The notes under the pieces are model-generated. The model made no database searches. It was not told where the DNA came from and was given only the letters and a program-made list of their open reading frames with translations. This document shows, piece by piece, positions 8,976 through 18,055 of a DNA stretch of 64,000 nucleotides. The translations under genes were made by a program, and so were the position numbers. This DNA is from Nostoc sp. HK-01 (lineage in GTDB: Bacteria; Cyanobacteriota; Cyanobacteriia; Cyanobacteriales; Nostocaceae): positions 3,847,501-3,911,500 of the forward strand of contig AP018318.1 in assembly GCA_003990705.1 (NCBI GenBank). The letters run 5' to 3'. Position 1 is the stretch's first letter; each line of letters starts with the position of its first letter.

Positions 8976-9698
8976 ATGTTAAACTACAACCCGTTACACT
9001 GTTTGCCGTCTTCCGAAGAGCTACCAGACTCAGAGGATATACCTGTGGATAATGAACTACAAGATTTAATTCCCAGTTTGCTGAAAGCGACACTGGCGTT
9101 TGTATGGTCAGAACGCTGGGATTGGTTTTTTGGCGTTAATATGGGGATTTATTACGACCCGAAAAAAGCGGCGATCGCTCCTGATGGATTTCTCAGTGTA
9201 GGAGTGAAGCGCTTTATTGATGGTGACTTACGCCTGAGTTATGTTATGTGGGAAGAAAAACAGCCCCCAATTTTAGCACTAGAGGTTGTTTCTCAACTCA
9301 GTCATGACGAATACAGTACCAAAAAAGAATTTTACGCCAAAGAATTAGGAGTTTTATACTACGTTATTTACAAACCCTTACGAAAGAAAAAGCCACATCT
9401 GGAAGTTTATCAATTAATAGATGGTGAATATATCCTTATGTCAGGAAATCCCATTTGGCTACCAGAAATTAATTTAGGAATTGGTAGCGAAATAGGACTT
9501 TATCAAGGTATTGCACGGGAATGGTTGTATTGGTATGACGAGCAAGGACAAAGGTTACCTACCCCAGAAGAACGTATCCAAGAAATAGAAGAACAGTTAT
9601 ATGTTGAGCGACAACTACGTATCCAAACAGAACACAAAATGCAGCTACTTGCAGAACAATTAAAAGCTTTAGGTGTAGAACCCGAAAATTTAGCCTGA
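8976..9698 (+). CDS. Uma2 family endonuclease-fold protein (DUF820)
   Basis: Protein of 240 residues of the Uma2/DUF820 family, a PD-(D/E)XK-type restriction-endonuclease fold greatly expanded in filamentous cyanobacteria. Visible family signatures are APDGFLSVG, the PPILALEVVSQLSHDEYSTKKEFYAKELGVLYYVIY core with the E and K expected of the fold, and the YPL-type end. Residues 195-240 form a charged helix rich in Glu and Gln (EERIQEIEEQLYVERQLR), probably a coiled coil, which many Uma2 proteins carry. A terminator hairpin follows at 9725-9768. The cellular function of the family is unknown, and no transposase or restriction partner is adjacent. Confidence 0.85.
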   Translation: MLNYNPLHCLPSSEELPDSEDIPVDNELQDLIPSLLKATLAFVWSERWDWFFGVNMGIYYDPKKAAIAPDGFLSVGVKRFIDGDLRLSYVMWEEKQPPILALEVVSQLSHDEYSTKKEFYAKELGVLYYVIYKPLRKKKPHLEVYQLIDGEYILMSGNPIWLPEINLGIGSEIGLYQGIAREWLYWYDEQGQRLPTPEERIQEIEEQLYVERQLRIQTEHKMQLLAEQLKALGVEPENLA

Positions 9699-9724
9699 AG
9701 ATTGTTATTCAATCTCTCGTAATT

Positions 9725-9777
9725 ACAAGCCATTTTCCTCAAGAACCCTGTTGAGAAACGTGGCTTGTGATATTTTT
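9725..9777 (+). terminator. Terminator after the Uma2 gene
   Basis: ACAAGCCA at 9725-9732 pairs with TGGCTTGT at 9761-9768, with inner pairing of CTCAA with TTGAG, and TATTTTT follows. Confidence 0.6.
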
Positions 9778-10264
9778 CGTGCAAGGTGGTGAATTAAGCG
9801 GCTAATACCATTTTAGATTTTGGATTGGGAATTGCTGTCTGCGCCTGGGTTGTGTCAATCTATTTGTCTCAATTATTTGGTGAATTGGTATAACGAGGGA
9901 ATTCTATATAGCGATCGCGCTACCATCTCTCTAAGATTGTTGACTACCTCAACAGACAACTCACCCTCTGCTACTAAAGCCTTGAATATCATCAAAATGC
10001 GATCGCCTCATTTCCCAAATTTTCGATCTAGTACAGTGCGCTCGCTCTTTTATGATACTTATGTATTATTTATGCTAACTTACAAACTAAAACCTAGTTT
10101 AAGCAGATTTCTGCTGTACAAATCTAGAAAATGCTAATTTTCTGAAATCTTGTTATAACAGTTTTACTATTTTCGATCAGCAGTTACAGCCGTAAACAGA
10201 TGGAATAAAAAAGTCAATAAGTCTAAATACTGTAGCTATAAGTTGTTGATTTAGTCAAATTTGT
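9778..10264. other. Intergenic region with possible gene remnant
   Basis: About 490 bp without a convincing gene. On the minus strand, 9873-9992 holds a 39-codon frame (MIFKALVAEGELSVEVVNNL...) whose sequence looks protein-like but is preceded in frame by a stop, so it may be a decayed remnant of a longer gene. The plus-strand frame at 9820-10137 has no recognisable features. Two HIP1 octamers are present. Confidence 0.3.
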
Positions 10265-10840
10265 ATGAATTCGGAATTACCAATTATTACTAGCGATCGC
10301 CTACTATTACGCATTGCCATCAAAGAAGATATTCCCCAAATATTAAAATATTTTCGGGAAAACAAAGCTTATCTGACTCCATTTTATCCTCAATGGGTAG
10401 ATGATTTTTTTACAGAGGAGTATTGGGAATATCAACTAGAAAATACATTTTTAGAATTCATTCATGACCAATCTTTAAAACTATTTATTTTTTCTAAAAA
10501 AAATCCTAAACTCATCGTCGGAACTATTAATTTTAATAATTTTATTCGGGGAGCCGCCCATTTTTGCTATGTAGGTTATGGCTTGGCAGAAAATGAACAA
10601 GGTAAAGGCTACATGACAGAAGCACTAAAAGAGGCAATTCAATATGTATTTGATGATTTAAATTTTCATCGCATTATGGCAAATTATATGCCACATAATC
10701 AACGTAGCGGTAATGTGCTAAAACGACTGGGATTTGTCGTGGAAGGATATGCTAGAGACTATTTATTAATTAATGGTAAATGGCAAGACCATATTCTCAC
10801 AAGTCTGATTAATCCTCATTGGCAAGCGGGGCAAGACTAA
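10265..10840 (+). CDS. GNAT family N-acetyltransferase, RimJ/RimL type
   Basis: Acetyl-CoA-dependent N-acetyltransferase of 191 residues. The N-terminal SDRLLLRIAIKEDIPQILKYF is the typical RimJ/RimL opening, and the acetyl-CoA pyrophosphate loop is visible as NEQGKGYMTEALK, a Q/RxxGxG/A-type motif. The C-terminal half has the IMANYMPHNQRSGNVLKRLGFVVEGYARDYL block in which a conserved Asn precedes the GF-EG turn. Such enzymes modify ribosomal protein N-termini, other proteins, or antibiotics; the substrate cannot be read from the sequence. The gene stands alone, convergent with the cupin gene. Confidence 0.88.
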   Translation: MNSELPIITSDRLLLRIAIKEDIPQILKYFRENKAYLTPFYPQWVDDFFTEEYWEYQLENTFLEFIHDQSLKLFIFSKKNPKLIVGTINFNNFIRGAAHFCYVGYGLAENEQGKGYMTEALKEAIQYVFDDLNFHRIMANYMPHNQRSGNVLKRLGFVVEGYARDYLLINGKWQDHILTSLINPHWQAGQD

Positions 10841-10987
10841 TTTATGCCAATTATGGTTATAGCAATCCTAAATATTAAATTGATGACATAGATAAAAGAC
10901 TATACCTCTTGAGTAACTATCATTTTGGATTCTGGATGTAAGCACCCCCAGATATATCAGTAGAATTACTTGACAATAACCCAATAA

Positions 10988-11335
10988 TTACGCTCTTGAT
11001 TCCACTCTTAAACCAAAGTAGGTAAGGACTAGTTCAGTTACGCCATTGTTGATGACTTCATGAACTTCTCCTGGCTCTATGGCGATACAGTTTCCGGGAA
11101 GCAGAGGATATTCTTGGTTGTCAACACGAATTATCCCTGAGCCAGCTTCGACAAAAAATACTTCACACATATCTCGATGGGTGTGTGCTGGTGCGGTGTG
11201 TCCGGGAGCAAAACGGGCTTGAGAAAAGTTAGTGAGGTGAGGTAAATCGCCAAGGCGTAACATCACCTTTTTTTTGATATCGGGGTTGTGAGAAACGGAT
11301 TCTTCCGGCAAATTATTGAGGGAAGTGGTAATCAT
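10988..11335 (-). CDS. Cupin domain protein
   Basis: Single-domain cupin of 115 residues. The two cupin motifs are visible: HTAPAHTHRDMCEVFFVEAG (metal-ligand histidines and Glu) and the PGNCIAIEPGEVHEV stretch with the distal His. A cytoplasmic sugar or small-molecule binding or dioxygenase-like role is possible but unspecified. The ATG overlaps the stop of the upstream PlsY/PEP-synthase fusion by 4 bp (ATGA type), so the two are almost certainly translationally coupled and may act together. Confidence 0.85.
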   Translation of the reverse strand: MITTSLNNLPEESVSHNPDIKKKVMLRLGDLPHLTNFSQARFAPGHTAPAHTHRDMCEVFFVEAGSGIIRVDNQEYPLLPGNCIAIEPGEVHEVINNGVTELVLTYFGLRVESRA

Positions 11336-14226
11336 TGTGGTCTTAAGTCGTTAGATAGTTCTACGATACCCCTAGACCCATCAATGCGGACTCGTTGACC
11401 ATCTTGCAATAGCCAAGTTGCACCTTTGACATCCATTACAGCAGGAATACCATACTCACGGGCGACAATTGCACCATGAGATAATCTACCGCCAGCTTCT
11501 GCAATTAGTCCGCCAGCCCTAACTAACAAAGGGGCCCAGCCAGAATCAGTGTAAGGTACAACCAAAATAGTATCGCGGTCGATTTGTGGTAAATCTTGTA
11601 AGTTCCGCACAACTTTGACTCGACCGACTGCTTGTCCGTGGCTGGCGGGAATACCTTGTAATACTTGGTCAGAGTAGATAGGAGAAGGTGCTAGGGGGTG
11701 CGGTGGTGTATTACCGTAAACTAAAATTGGGACTTGGGGAATTTTGCTATCTTCTATAAATTGCGATCGCCTATATTCGATAATTTCTGGTAAGCGTTCT
11801 CGCAACGGCGGATCAACTTCGGCAATTAGTTGTCTAATTTCGGCTATTTCTAAAAAGAAAATATCTCCGGCTGTTTTGAGTAACCCAGATTTTAGCCAAG
11901 TTTTCTCAATCGCTACAAATCGCCAGCGCAATTCGGCTAATAGCCGCGAATACACCTCTGTCACCCGTCCTTTAATATCTATACGTTCTTGGACAAAGCC
12001 ACGCTTGCGTTTACCTGATAAGGCGCGATTAATCGGGTCAACATCCCCAGTTTCAGGTTGATTACCTTGAATCAACTGGACGAATAACTGCTGAATCGGT
12101 CGGGGGTCTTCTTTCCAGGTGGGAACAGCAATGTTAGTCCCCACATCACTTAAATAACCGTAATCTTCTAGCAGTTCGTTAAATTCGTAAAGAACTTTTT
12201 GTCCTTCGGGAGTTTGTTCTAATTGTTCAAAAACTCTGTCTGGTTCAAACTCTGGTAATACTTGTCTTGCATCGGCGGCTAAAGCACTGAGCGATCGCAA
12301 GGCGGCGACTTCTGGTGTCACACTGTTATCAATCTGCCCATCTTTTACCCGAAAAATTGATTGTCTAATTGCCGCACTCAAGGGCGCTAAAATGCTGTAA
12401 TACGTACCACGTCGCAGTAATTCTAAGTTAAAGTCAATTCTGGCTAAGATTTCCGCCGACTCCATTTCCTCAATTGATTCATGGGCTAATTGAGATAACC
12501 CAGGAATAAATAATTGGCGGTAGTCTTGCTTAAATTCTTTGTCTAAATTTAATTCTTGTTTCAGCAACTGCATTAATCCTGGCAGATTCTGCACTGTTGA
12601 CTGCAACGGCGGGGTACTCATTTTTGCGCCTCTGGTGAGAAATTCTAAACTTTCTGGTGGTAAACCCATCCGCAGAAAAATATCTCCTAAGAGGGAGGCA
12701 TTAAAATAAGCTCTAGAGTAGTGCAATGTAGCAGTATCTGTAAAATCTAACCCAGAAGCGCGATCGCCTAAAACAATTGTGAAAATATCTCCCCACACAC
12801 CACAAGTTAACGGGCGATTAATTGACCAAGTTAAGGGGTGAATCACACCGGGAATCACTTCCGCTGCAATTTTCCTTGTCCAAATTGGTAATAGGGTAGT
12901 AATTGGCCTTGCTTGCAACACCCACAAAGTTTGTCCGTCATAACTCCACTCAATATCTTGGGGAATACCGTGATAACGTTTTTCGATGCGGTGGGCGAGG
13001 TAAGCTACTTGTTTGAGGATGGATTGGGGGACTTGTCCCGTTCCTTCTATATGAATAGATGAAATATTATCTGTCTCGACGACAAAGGCGCGATATGGTT
13101 CTGGTGTAACTTGTCCAGAGACGATTTGAATCGGGCTACCAGGTAAAGCTTCAATGACAATCGCATCACCTTGCTGGGTAATGGGATCACGAGTAAAAGC
13201 CACGCCGGAATACACACTCTGCACTTGCTGTTGTACCAGTACCGTCATCGCTGTTTCTGGTAAACCGCGATCGCTACGATACTGCACAGCAGCCGGATGG
13301 TTGTAAGAATCACGCACTTGGGCGATCGCATTTTGCAATTGCTGTTTGCTGGTGACACTGATTACAGTTTCATACTGTCCAGCGGCGGAAGCGTGTTCGG
13401 AGTCTTCCCCAATGGCTGATGAACGCACAATTAACGGCGATAAATCTGATGGCTGAAGAATGGCGATTAACTTTTCTGGGTCAGCACCAGGAACAATTAC
13501 CCAACCTTTCGGTACAGGATAGCCCCAACGCTTAATTTGCGAGAGAGTAGCAGCTTTCTGCCCAACTATCGCCCCATCTAATTCATTATCTAAAGTCAAA
13601 ATTGGGCGATCGCCCTGTAACTTTTCTAATGTTGCTTGTGTATCTGTCTGTGCTTCTTCGGCTGGTAAATCTAAATCGTCAGGCATTTGCCGATAAATCC
13701 AGCCTAGTAAGCCAGCTAAGGCGATCGCTGCCAGCATTCTAAATACATCATCCGAATGCACAATAGTCACAAGTAAGGGAAACAAAACTAACACCCCGTA
13801 CTTTACTGGTTTTTTGGCACGAAATACTAAAAATGTCGTGATTGCCAAAAAGCTGACAAATACAGTCACTAGGGGATCATGGATGAGAAATCCCCAAGCA
13901 GCATTAGTGGTTCCTGCACCTTTACCTAGCCAAAATCTACCTAAGACTAAGGCTATCAGGGCGACTATTTCCCAAGGTGATCCATCTGGGAAAAATGCAC
14001 GAGTCAGAAAAACGGCGGCGATTCCTTTTAACGCTTCTGACAATACTGCCAAAAGCCCTACTAATGTGCCGCCATGATAAAAAGCAGCCGAGACGCTGAT
14101 GTTTTTTGTGCCTATTTGTGACAATCGCCTACCTGTTAACCCGTTGGTAATCCAGGCTATCAGCGGTAAGCCGCCTAATAAGGGGCAGGCAATTAAAATA
14201 ACTAAGGCACCCCAAAGTTCAAGCAT
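11332..14226 (-). CDS. PlsY-like acyltransferase fused to PEP synthase/PPDK-like protein
   Basis: Large fusion of 964 residues. Residues 1-195 hold about five membrane helices with PlsY (glycerol-3-phosphate acyltransferase, DUF205) features: IGTKNISVSAAF in place of the GSGNPGATN loop, and GRFWLGKGAGTTN resembling the GGKGVAT loop. Both loops are degenerate. Residues about 205-445 are a PPDK_N ATP-grasp domain (LIVRSSAIGEDSEHASAAGQYET; VQSVYSGVAFTRDP; IEWSYDG, LWVLQARPI). A middle linker of about 380 residues follows. The C-terminus is a PEP-utilising mobile domain with the phospho-accepting His in GGRLSHGAIVAREYGIP. A phosphoryl-transfer enzyme anchored to the membrane is the likely form; the substrate is unknown. 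The two halves may no longer do their ancestral reactions. Confidence 0.85.
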   Translation of the reverse strand: MLELWGALVILIACPLLGGLPLIAWITNGLTGRRLSQIGTKNISVSAAFYHGGTLVGLLAVLSEALKGIAAVFLTRAFFPDGSPWEIVALIALVLGRFWLGKGAGTTNAAWGFLIHDPLVTVFVSFLAITTFLVFRAKKPVKYGVLVLFPLLVTIVHSDDVFRMLAAIALAGLLGWIYRQMPDDLDLPAEEAQTDTQATLEKLQGDRPILTLDNELDGAIVGQKAATLSQIKRWGYPVPKGWVIVPGADPEKLIAILQPSDLSPLIVRSSAIGEDSEHASAAGQYETVISVTSKQQLQNAIAQVRDSYNHPAAVQYRSDRGLPETAMTVLVQQQVQSVYSGVAFTRDPITQQGDAIVIEALPGSPIQIVSGQVTPEPYRAFVVETDNISSIHIEGTGQVPQSILKQVAYLAHRIEKRYHGIPQDIEWSYDGQTLWVLQARPITTLLPIWTRKIAAEVIPGVIHPLTWSINRPLTCGVWGDIFTIVLGDRASGLDFTDTATLHYSRAYFNASLLGDIFLRMGLPPESLEFLTRGAKMSTPPLQSTVQNLPGLMQLLKQELNLDKEFKQDYRQLFIPGLSQLAHESIEEMESAEILARIDFNLELLRRGTYYSILAPLSAAIRQSIFRVKDGQIDNSVTPEVAALRSLSALAADARQVLPEFEPDRVFEQLEQTPEGQKVLYEFNELLEDYGYLSDVGTNIAVPTWKEDPRPIQQLFVQLIQGNQPETGDVDPINRALSGKRKRGFVQERIDIKGRVTEVYSRLLAELRWRFVAIEKTWLKSGLLKTAGDIFFLEIAEIRQLIAEVDPPLRERLPEIIEYRRSQFIEDSKIPQVPILVYGNTPPHPLAPSPIYSDQVLQGIPASHGQAVGRVKVVRNLQDLPQIDRDTILVVPYTDSGWAPLLVRAGGLIAEAGGRLSHGAIVAREYGIPAVMDVKGATWLLQDGQRVRIDGSRGIVELSNDLRPQ

Positions 14227-14369
14227 TGTTGATGTTGGATTTTAGATTTATATTGCATCTAAAATCTCAAATCGCAAAGTCTAAAATCTTTTTGAAGTTT
14301 TTTTAAGGGTGTGCAGACATTTTCTCAAAGTCGAATTCCGGGGTCAATGGCCAGAATTCTGCTATTTAA

Positions 14370-14498
14370 TAGAACTTACGCATAAAAGCGCAAAATCAAG
14401 GCTTTGGGCAAGGTTACAGGGGCGTATGGGTGTAGTTATTCAAAACCCTTACACCCCTAAAACCAGTCTCTACAGACAATTGTTGTACGTAAGTTCTA
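14370..14498. mobile_element. MITE-like element
   Basis: A 129-bp element bounded by perfect 11-bp terminal inverted repeats, TAGAACTTACG at 14370-14380 and CGTAAGTTCTA at 14488-14498. It has no coding capacity. The terminal TA fits target duplication by IS630/mariner-type transposases. Elements with AGAACTTACG ends are, from general familiarity, frequent in Nostoc-like genomes. The interior (GGGCAAGGTTACAGGGG) is not obviously structured. Confidence 0.65.
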
Positions 14499-14508
14499 AC
14501 TTTGTTAC

Positions 14509-14649
14509 TTAATTTAGGGCATAAGCCGCTTGCAGCGCCCAAATAATTAGGCCAGCAATCGAACCCAAAAGCAACACGGTAGAAATAGTCACCAATTTTG
14601 GAGAGTCTGCACCCTCAAATTTCATAATTCCTCTATTTAAGTCGGACAT
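14509..14649 (-). CDS. Small single-span membrane protein
   Basis: A 46-codon gene (MSDLNRGIMKFEGADSPKL...) with one clear membrane helix, LVTISTVLLLGSIAGLIIWAL, and a short C-terminus AAYALN. An AAGGAGG Shine-Dalgarno sequence lies about 10 nt before the ATG at 14649; an internal ATG at 14625 would give 38 residues. Size and shape resemble the small subunits of photosynthetic and NDH-1 complexes, and I suspect a thylakoid protein, but I cannot name it. The stop lies 11 bp from the MITE end. Confidence 0.65.
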   Translation of the reverse strand: MSDLNRGIMKFEGADSPKLVTISTVLLLGSIAGLIIWALQAAYALN

Positions 14650-15080
14650 AGCCTTTAATCCTCCTTCGTTAGAGTCCTAATTTGTCCGTTTTGATTGTAG
14701 TCCTTCTGTTAGCAAAACAAGTTAAGTTTCTTCTGTTATTTTGTTTAAGCTTTGCAACAAATACATCCCTAAATTTACTTATGCCGTTAGTAGTACTATT
14801 TTACTTTATACAAAGAAACAAGATACGGCAGGAAATAGGTAGGAAAATCTCTAGGTATATGGCTTTATTCTGAAGATTAATACCTTATTCTGCTGCATTC
14901 TTCTATATACCTGATTTGACTTATTCAGAAATAATCATGTTGGGCGCTAATTAATGAGATTTTTCAGTGAATCTACGAGTTGATAAATCTATGCGTTCAG
15001 AAGGACATACTGAAAAAATATAGTATAGTTGATTACTTTATACTTGTAGATTTGCATAATTTATCGCTGAGGGTTAACAA
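14650..15080. other. Divergent intergenic region
   Basis: About 430 bp between the small membrane-protein gene and the SGNH hydrolase gene. A 63-codon frame on the plus strand (14682-14873) overlaps the promoter zone and has no ribosome binding site. I see no other structure. Confidence 0.4.
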
Positions 15081-16040
15081 GTGAAAGTAGTAATATTCAT
15101 GATTTTGGGAGTAATCGGACTACTAATTGTGATGGAGATGGGATTGCGATCGCTTTTTGGTTTTGGTAATCCCCTCGTTTATATTGGTGACTCCCAGATC
15201 GGTTACTTATTAGCACCAAATCAAAGCACTCGTCGCTTTGGTAATCGCATTGAAATTAACGAATTTTCCATGCGTAGCAGTTCCATCGCTAAAATTCCTG
15301 CACCTTCGACGTTGCGAGTGCTGTTGTTAGGAGACTCCATCGCCAATGGTGGTTGGTGGACGGATCAAAAAAATACCATCTCCAGCTTAATCATGAATTC
15401 GCTAACATCAGCGATCGCTGACAAATATCCCCAAGTCGAAGTTTTGAATGCTTCGGCTAATTCTTGGGGGCCAAGAAACGAACTCGCTTATTTGCAGCGA
15501 TTTGGCAGTTTTGAGGCGCAGGTAGTAGTTTTATTAATTAATACTGACGATTTGTTTGCTCATACTCCTACAGCTTTACCAGTAGGACGCGATCGCAACT
15601 ATCCAGATAGTAAACCACCTTTAGCATTAGTCGAAGTATGGGAGCGTTATATCACTAAACAACAGCCAATTCCCGAACTCAAAGCACTTCAAACAGAACC
15701 AGGCGATCGCGTCGGTGTGAATCTTGCAGCAATTAAGCAAATTCAAGCCATAGTTCGTCAACACGACAGCAAGTTTCTCTTAGCCATGACTCCTTTGCTG
15801 CGAGAACTCGGCGAACCTGGCCCCCTGGATTACGAAATTACAGCGCGTCAACGGTTGAGTGAGTTTACCAAAACCCAGCAAATTTCCTATATAGATTTTT
15901 TACCGCTGTTTAATGAAACTGCCAATGCTCAAGCTTTATATCATGACAGCATTCACATGAACTTACAGGGTAATCAGTTTGTGAGTGCAGCAATTGAGCG
16001 ATCGCTTCTAGAAATTTTGCAGATCAAAAGTCAAAATTAA
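15081..16040 (+). CDS. Membrane-anchored SGNH/GDSL hydrolase
   Basis: Predicted esterase/lipase-like hydrolase of 319 residues, held to the membrane by an N-terminal helix (VIFMILGVIGLLIVMEMGL). Block I carries the nucleophile Ser in LLLGDSIANGG, block III an Asn in NASANSWGPRNE, and the C-terminal catalytic Asp-His pair is in HDSIHMNLQGNQF. The start is GTG at 15081, just after GAGGGTTAACAA. Such proteins often act as carbohydrate esterases or O-acetyl transferases and hydrolases on cell-surface glycans; the substrate is not determined. Flanking genes are unrelated. Confidence 0.8.
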   Translation: MKVVIFMILGVIGLLIVMEMGLRSLFGFGNPLVYIGDSQIGYLLAPNQSTRRFGNRIEINEFSMRSSSIAKIPAPSTLRVLLLGDSIANGGWWTDQKNTISSLIMNSLTSAIADKYPQVEVLNASANSWGPRNELAYLQRFGSFEAQVVVLLINTDDLFAHTPTALPVGRDRNYPDSKPPLALVEVWERYITKQQPIPELKALQTEPGDRVGVNLAAIKQIQAIVRQHDSKFLLAMTPLLRELGEPGPLDYEITARQRLSEFTKTQQISYIDFLPLFNETANAQALYHDSIHMNLQGNQFVSAAIERSLLEILQIKSQN

Positions 16041-17254
16041 CCTGTTTCACTATTTTCAACCGAGAAAAAGCGCCAGTTAAAGCGGAATAAAACTGGCGCG
16101 ATCGTGTTATCGGTTTGTTAGCATGTTATAAACAAAGTGAATTCAACAGAAAACCCAGCTTTCTTTACTCAGTTCGAGAAAATTCTTTGGTTTTCGTTAT
16201 CAGTCTACCTAAAACAAATTAATGCCAAAATAACCGTAGTTTTTCTAACATTTTATTTTAGGTACAAATTATTGCCAGAATAACATATAGCTGAGGAAAA
16301 ATGAGAAACTTACTTAGCATTTCTTAATTTTTTGTCTAGAAAGTAATTTATTTTACTAAACGCATTTATTGATTGTCATTACCAATTAATGATGTATGAG
16401 AAAAAAATAACCTCCGGGGTTAAATAACCACTGGAGGAGATGAGCAAAGACATTTTGTGGACTAGTCTAGATATAAATTTAGCTCTATTACTCAATCAAT
16501 GCACTCCATCTTAAGAAGAATTAAAGGTTAAGTTAATAAGTTATTTGGATGACAATTTTACTAACTGCTTATTTGACTGATATTGTCAGTAAATAAACTT
16601 TAAATAGCAAATATTCTCAAATATTGCTGTAATTGTGATTACCATTAATTTTAAATAATTATACTTGCCATCAACCTAAGTATATATTTAAGAATTTTTC
16701 TGGCAGAGTTTTCTAGTCAATGCCGAGTTCTGCATCTTGATATATGTTGATATCAATATACAAAGCTTACTTTGATTGAAGGATTTTGCCATACAGTTGT
16801 ACAATAAGATATAGATGCGATCGCTCTTCGCTATTCACCTTACAACAAATTGCCTTTGAGCAAGTGTTAGCATCCTGTGGTAAGTTGAGATGCAGAGGGA
16901 ATAGATAAAGAGCCTTATATTTGTAGGCAAAGGGAATATCTCGTAAAACTCGCTCAGATCAGAGTTCATAACTCTGGGGCGGTTATTTTTGGAATCTGCA
17001 AAATTAACACAATACCTGTGTATTAAGCTAGTGCTGCTAAGTATAAACTTATTAGTCATTTTTCAATTTGTTCTCATCAATATTAATGACTAATAACACA
17101 AAACAAACTCTGCAAGCCAATGTGTAACTTAGACAGATAACAGCTTAATCACAAATAGCTTCACATCATTTGCTGCTATGTAAACAAACTAGCACAGATG
17201 CTTTCTTGGTCATTTCTCAACAGTCTTCACAAATTTAAAATTTCCGAGGATTCA
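16041..17254. other. 1.2-kb gene-free region with hairpins and imperfect direct repeat
   Basis: No plausible gene is seen. A hairpin (GCGCCAGTT at 16070-16078 with AACTGGCGC at 16091-16099) lies just after the SGNH gene and may end its transcript, though no T-run follows. An imperfect direct repeat of ACAAATTAATGCCAAAATAAC occurs near 16214-16235 and 16263-16284. A second hairpin (CCTCC at 16411-16415 with GGAGG at 16433-16437, inner GGTTA/TAACC) could mask a ribosome binding site or belong to a small RNA. Confidence 0.4.
16411..16437 (+). promoter_or_regulatory. Hairpin with anti-SD-like stem
   Basis: CCTCC at 16411-16415 and GGAGG at 16433-16437 form an outer stem, GGTTA at 16418-16422 and TAACC at 16425-16429 an inner stem. 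An ATG with 24 codons (MSKDILWTSL...) begins 5 nt after it. It may be a small regulated leader or an ncRNA stem. Confidence 0.3.
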
Positions 17255-17965
17255 ATGACTTTCACTAATTTTACCAAACCCAGAAATGCCTATAAACCTC
17301 TGGAACAAGAATCAGCCTCATCAGGGAAAATTGTCTTGAAGAATCCTGCCAAAATAGACAATTATCACAATAGAGAACCAAGAACTAGCAGTTCAACAAT
17401 CAACGGATTAAACCGTGGGCGAGTTGCAATTTTTATTGATGGTGTCAATCTATTTCATGCAGCTTTACAATTAGGCATTGAAATTGACTATCTCAAACTC
17501 CTTTGCCGTTTAACCTCTGGTTCGCGGTTATTACGAGCTTTCTTTTACACAATAGTTGATGTTACAAGACCAACACCAGCACGCCCACGGGCGAATGAAA
17601 AACAACAAGGCTTTCTGTTTTGGATGCGGCGAAATGGTTATCGAGTAGTTACCAAAGAAGCACAGCTGACAGACACTACAAAAAAACCTAATTTGAATGT
17701 AGAAATTGCTGTCGATATGATCACTTTAGCGCCTTATTACGATACTGCTATTTTGGTCAGTGGCGATGGCGCTTTAGCCTATGCTGTCGAAGCTGTCACT
17801 AGCAAAGGTGGACGAGTGGAAGTCGTGAGTTTGCGACCGATGACCAGTGATAGTTTAATTGATGTAGCTGATTACTTTCTTGATCTCGATAGCATCAAAC
17901 AAGAAATTCAAAAAGATTCCCATTTGGGTTACAACTATCGGTCACTGTCTAATTCTCAACTGTAA
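17255..17965 (+). CDS. LabA-like NYN domain protein
   Basis: NYN-domain (DUF88) protein of 236 residues, related to LabA. The PIN-like nuclease fold opens with RVAIFIDGVNLFHAALQLG (Asp and Asn of the putative metal site) and continues with VEIAVDMITLA, LVSGDGALAYAVEAV and GGRVEVVSLRP; the acidic residues needed for metal binding are present. A disordered 55-residue N-terminal tail precedes it. The ATG at 17255 with CGAGGA upstream is preferred over one 57 nt earlier. LabA itself acts in circadian output in Synechococcus; other family members are candidate RNases. A two-component pair follows 90 bp downstream. Confidence 0.82.
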   Translation: MTFTNFTKPRNAYKPLEQESASSGKIVLKNPAKIDNYHNREPRTSSSTINGLNRGRVAIFIDGVNLFHAALQLGIEIDYLKLLCRLTSGSRLLRAFFYTIVDVTRPTPARPRANEKQQGFLFWMRRNGYRVVTKEAQLTDTTKKPNLNVEIAVDMITLAPYYDTAILVSGDGALAYAVEAVTSKGGRVEVVSLRPMTSDSLIDVADYFLDLDSIKQEIQKDSHLGYNYRSLSNSQL

Positions 17966-18055
17966 ATTCCATTACTTATCCTCCATCGCAAGTTTTTAGA
18001 GTACAATTACAAGCCAGGAAATAACTCTGCGTATTCCGCTAAATTTTGAATTGCG

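Noticed and set aside
9873-9992. 39-codon minus-strand frame MIFKALVAEGEL...
   Set aside because: Looks protein-like but a stop lies just upstream and no ribosome binding site is seen; treated as a possible remnant, not a gene.
9820-10137. 105-codon plus-strand frame between the Uma2 and GNAT genes
   Set aside because: Composition is not protein-like and it contains two HIP1 sites; the opposite strand has a better, but truncated, frame.
14682-14873. 63-codon plus-strand hydrophobic frame
   Set aside because: It starts in the ribosome binding region of the divergent small gene and has no signal of its own.
16835-17059. 74-codon minus-strand frame
   Set aside because: No ribosome binding site, AT-rich, atypical amino-acid composition.
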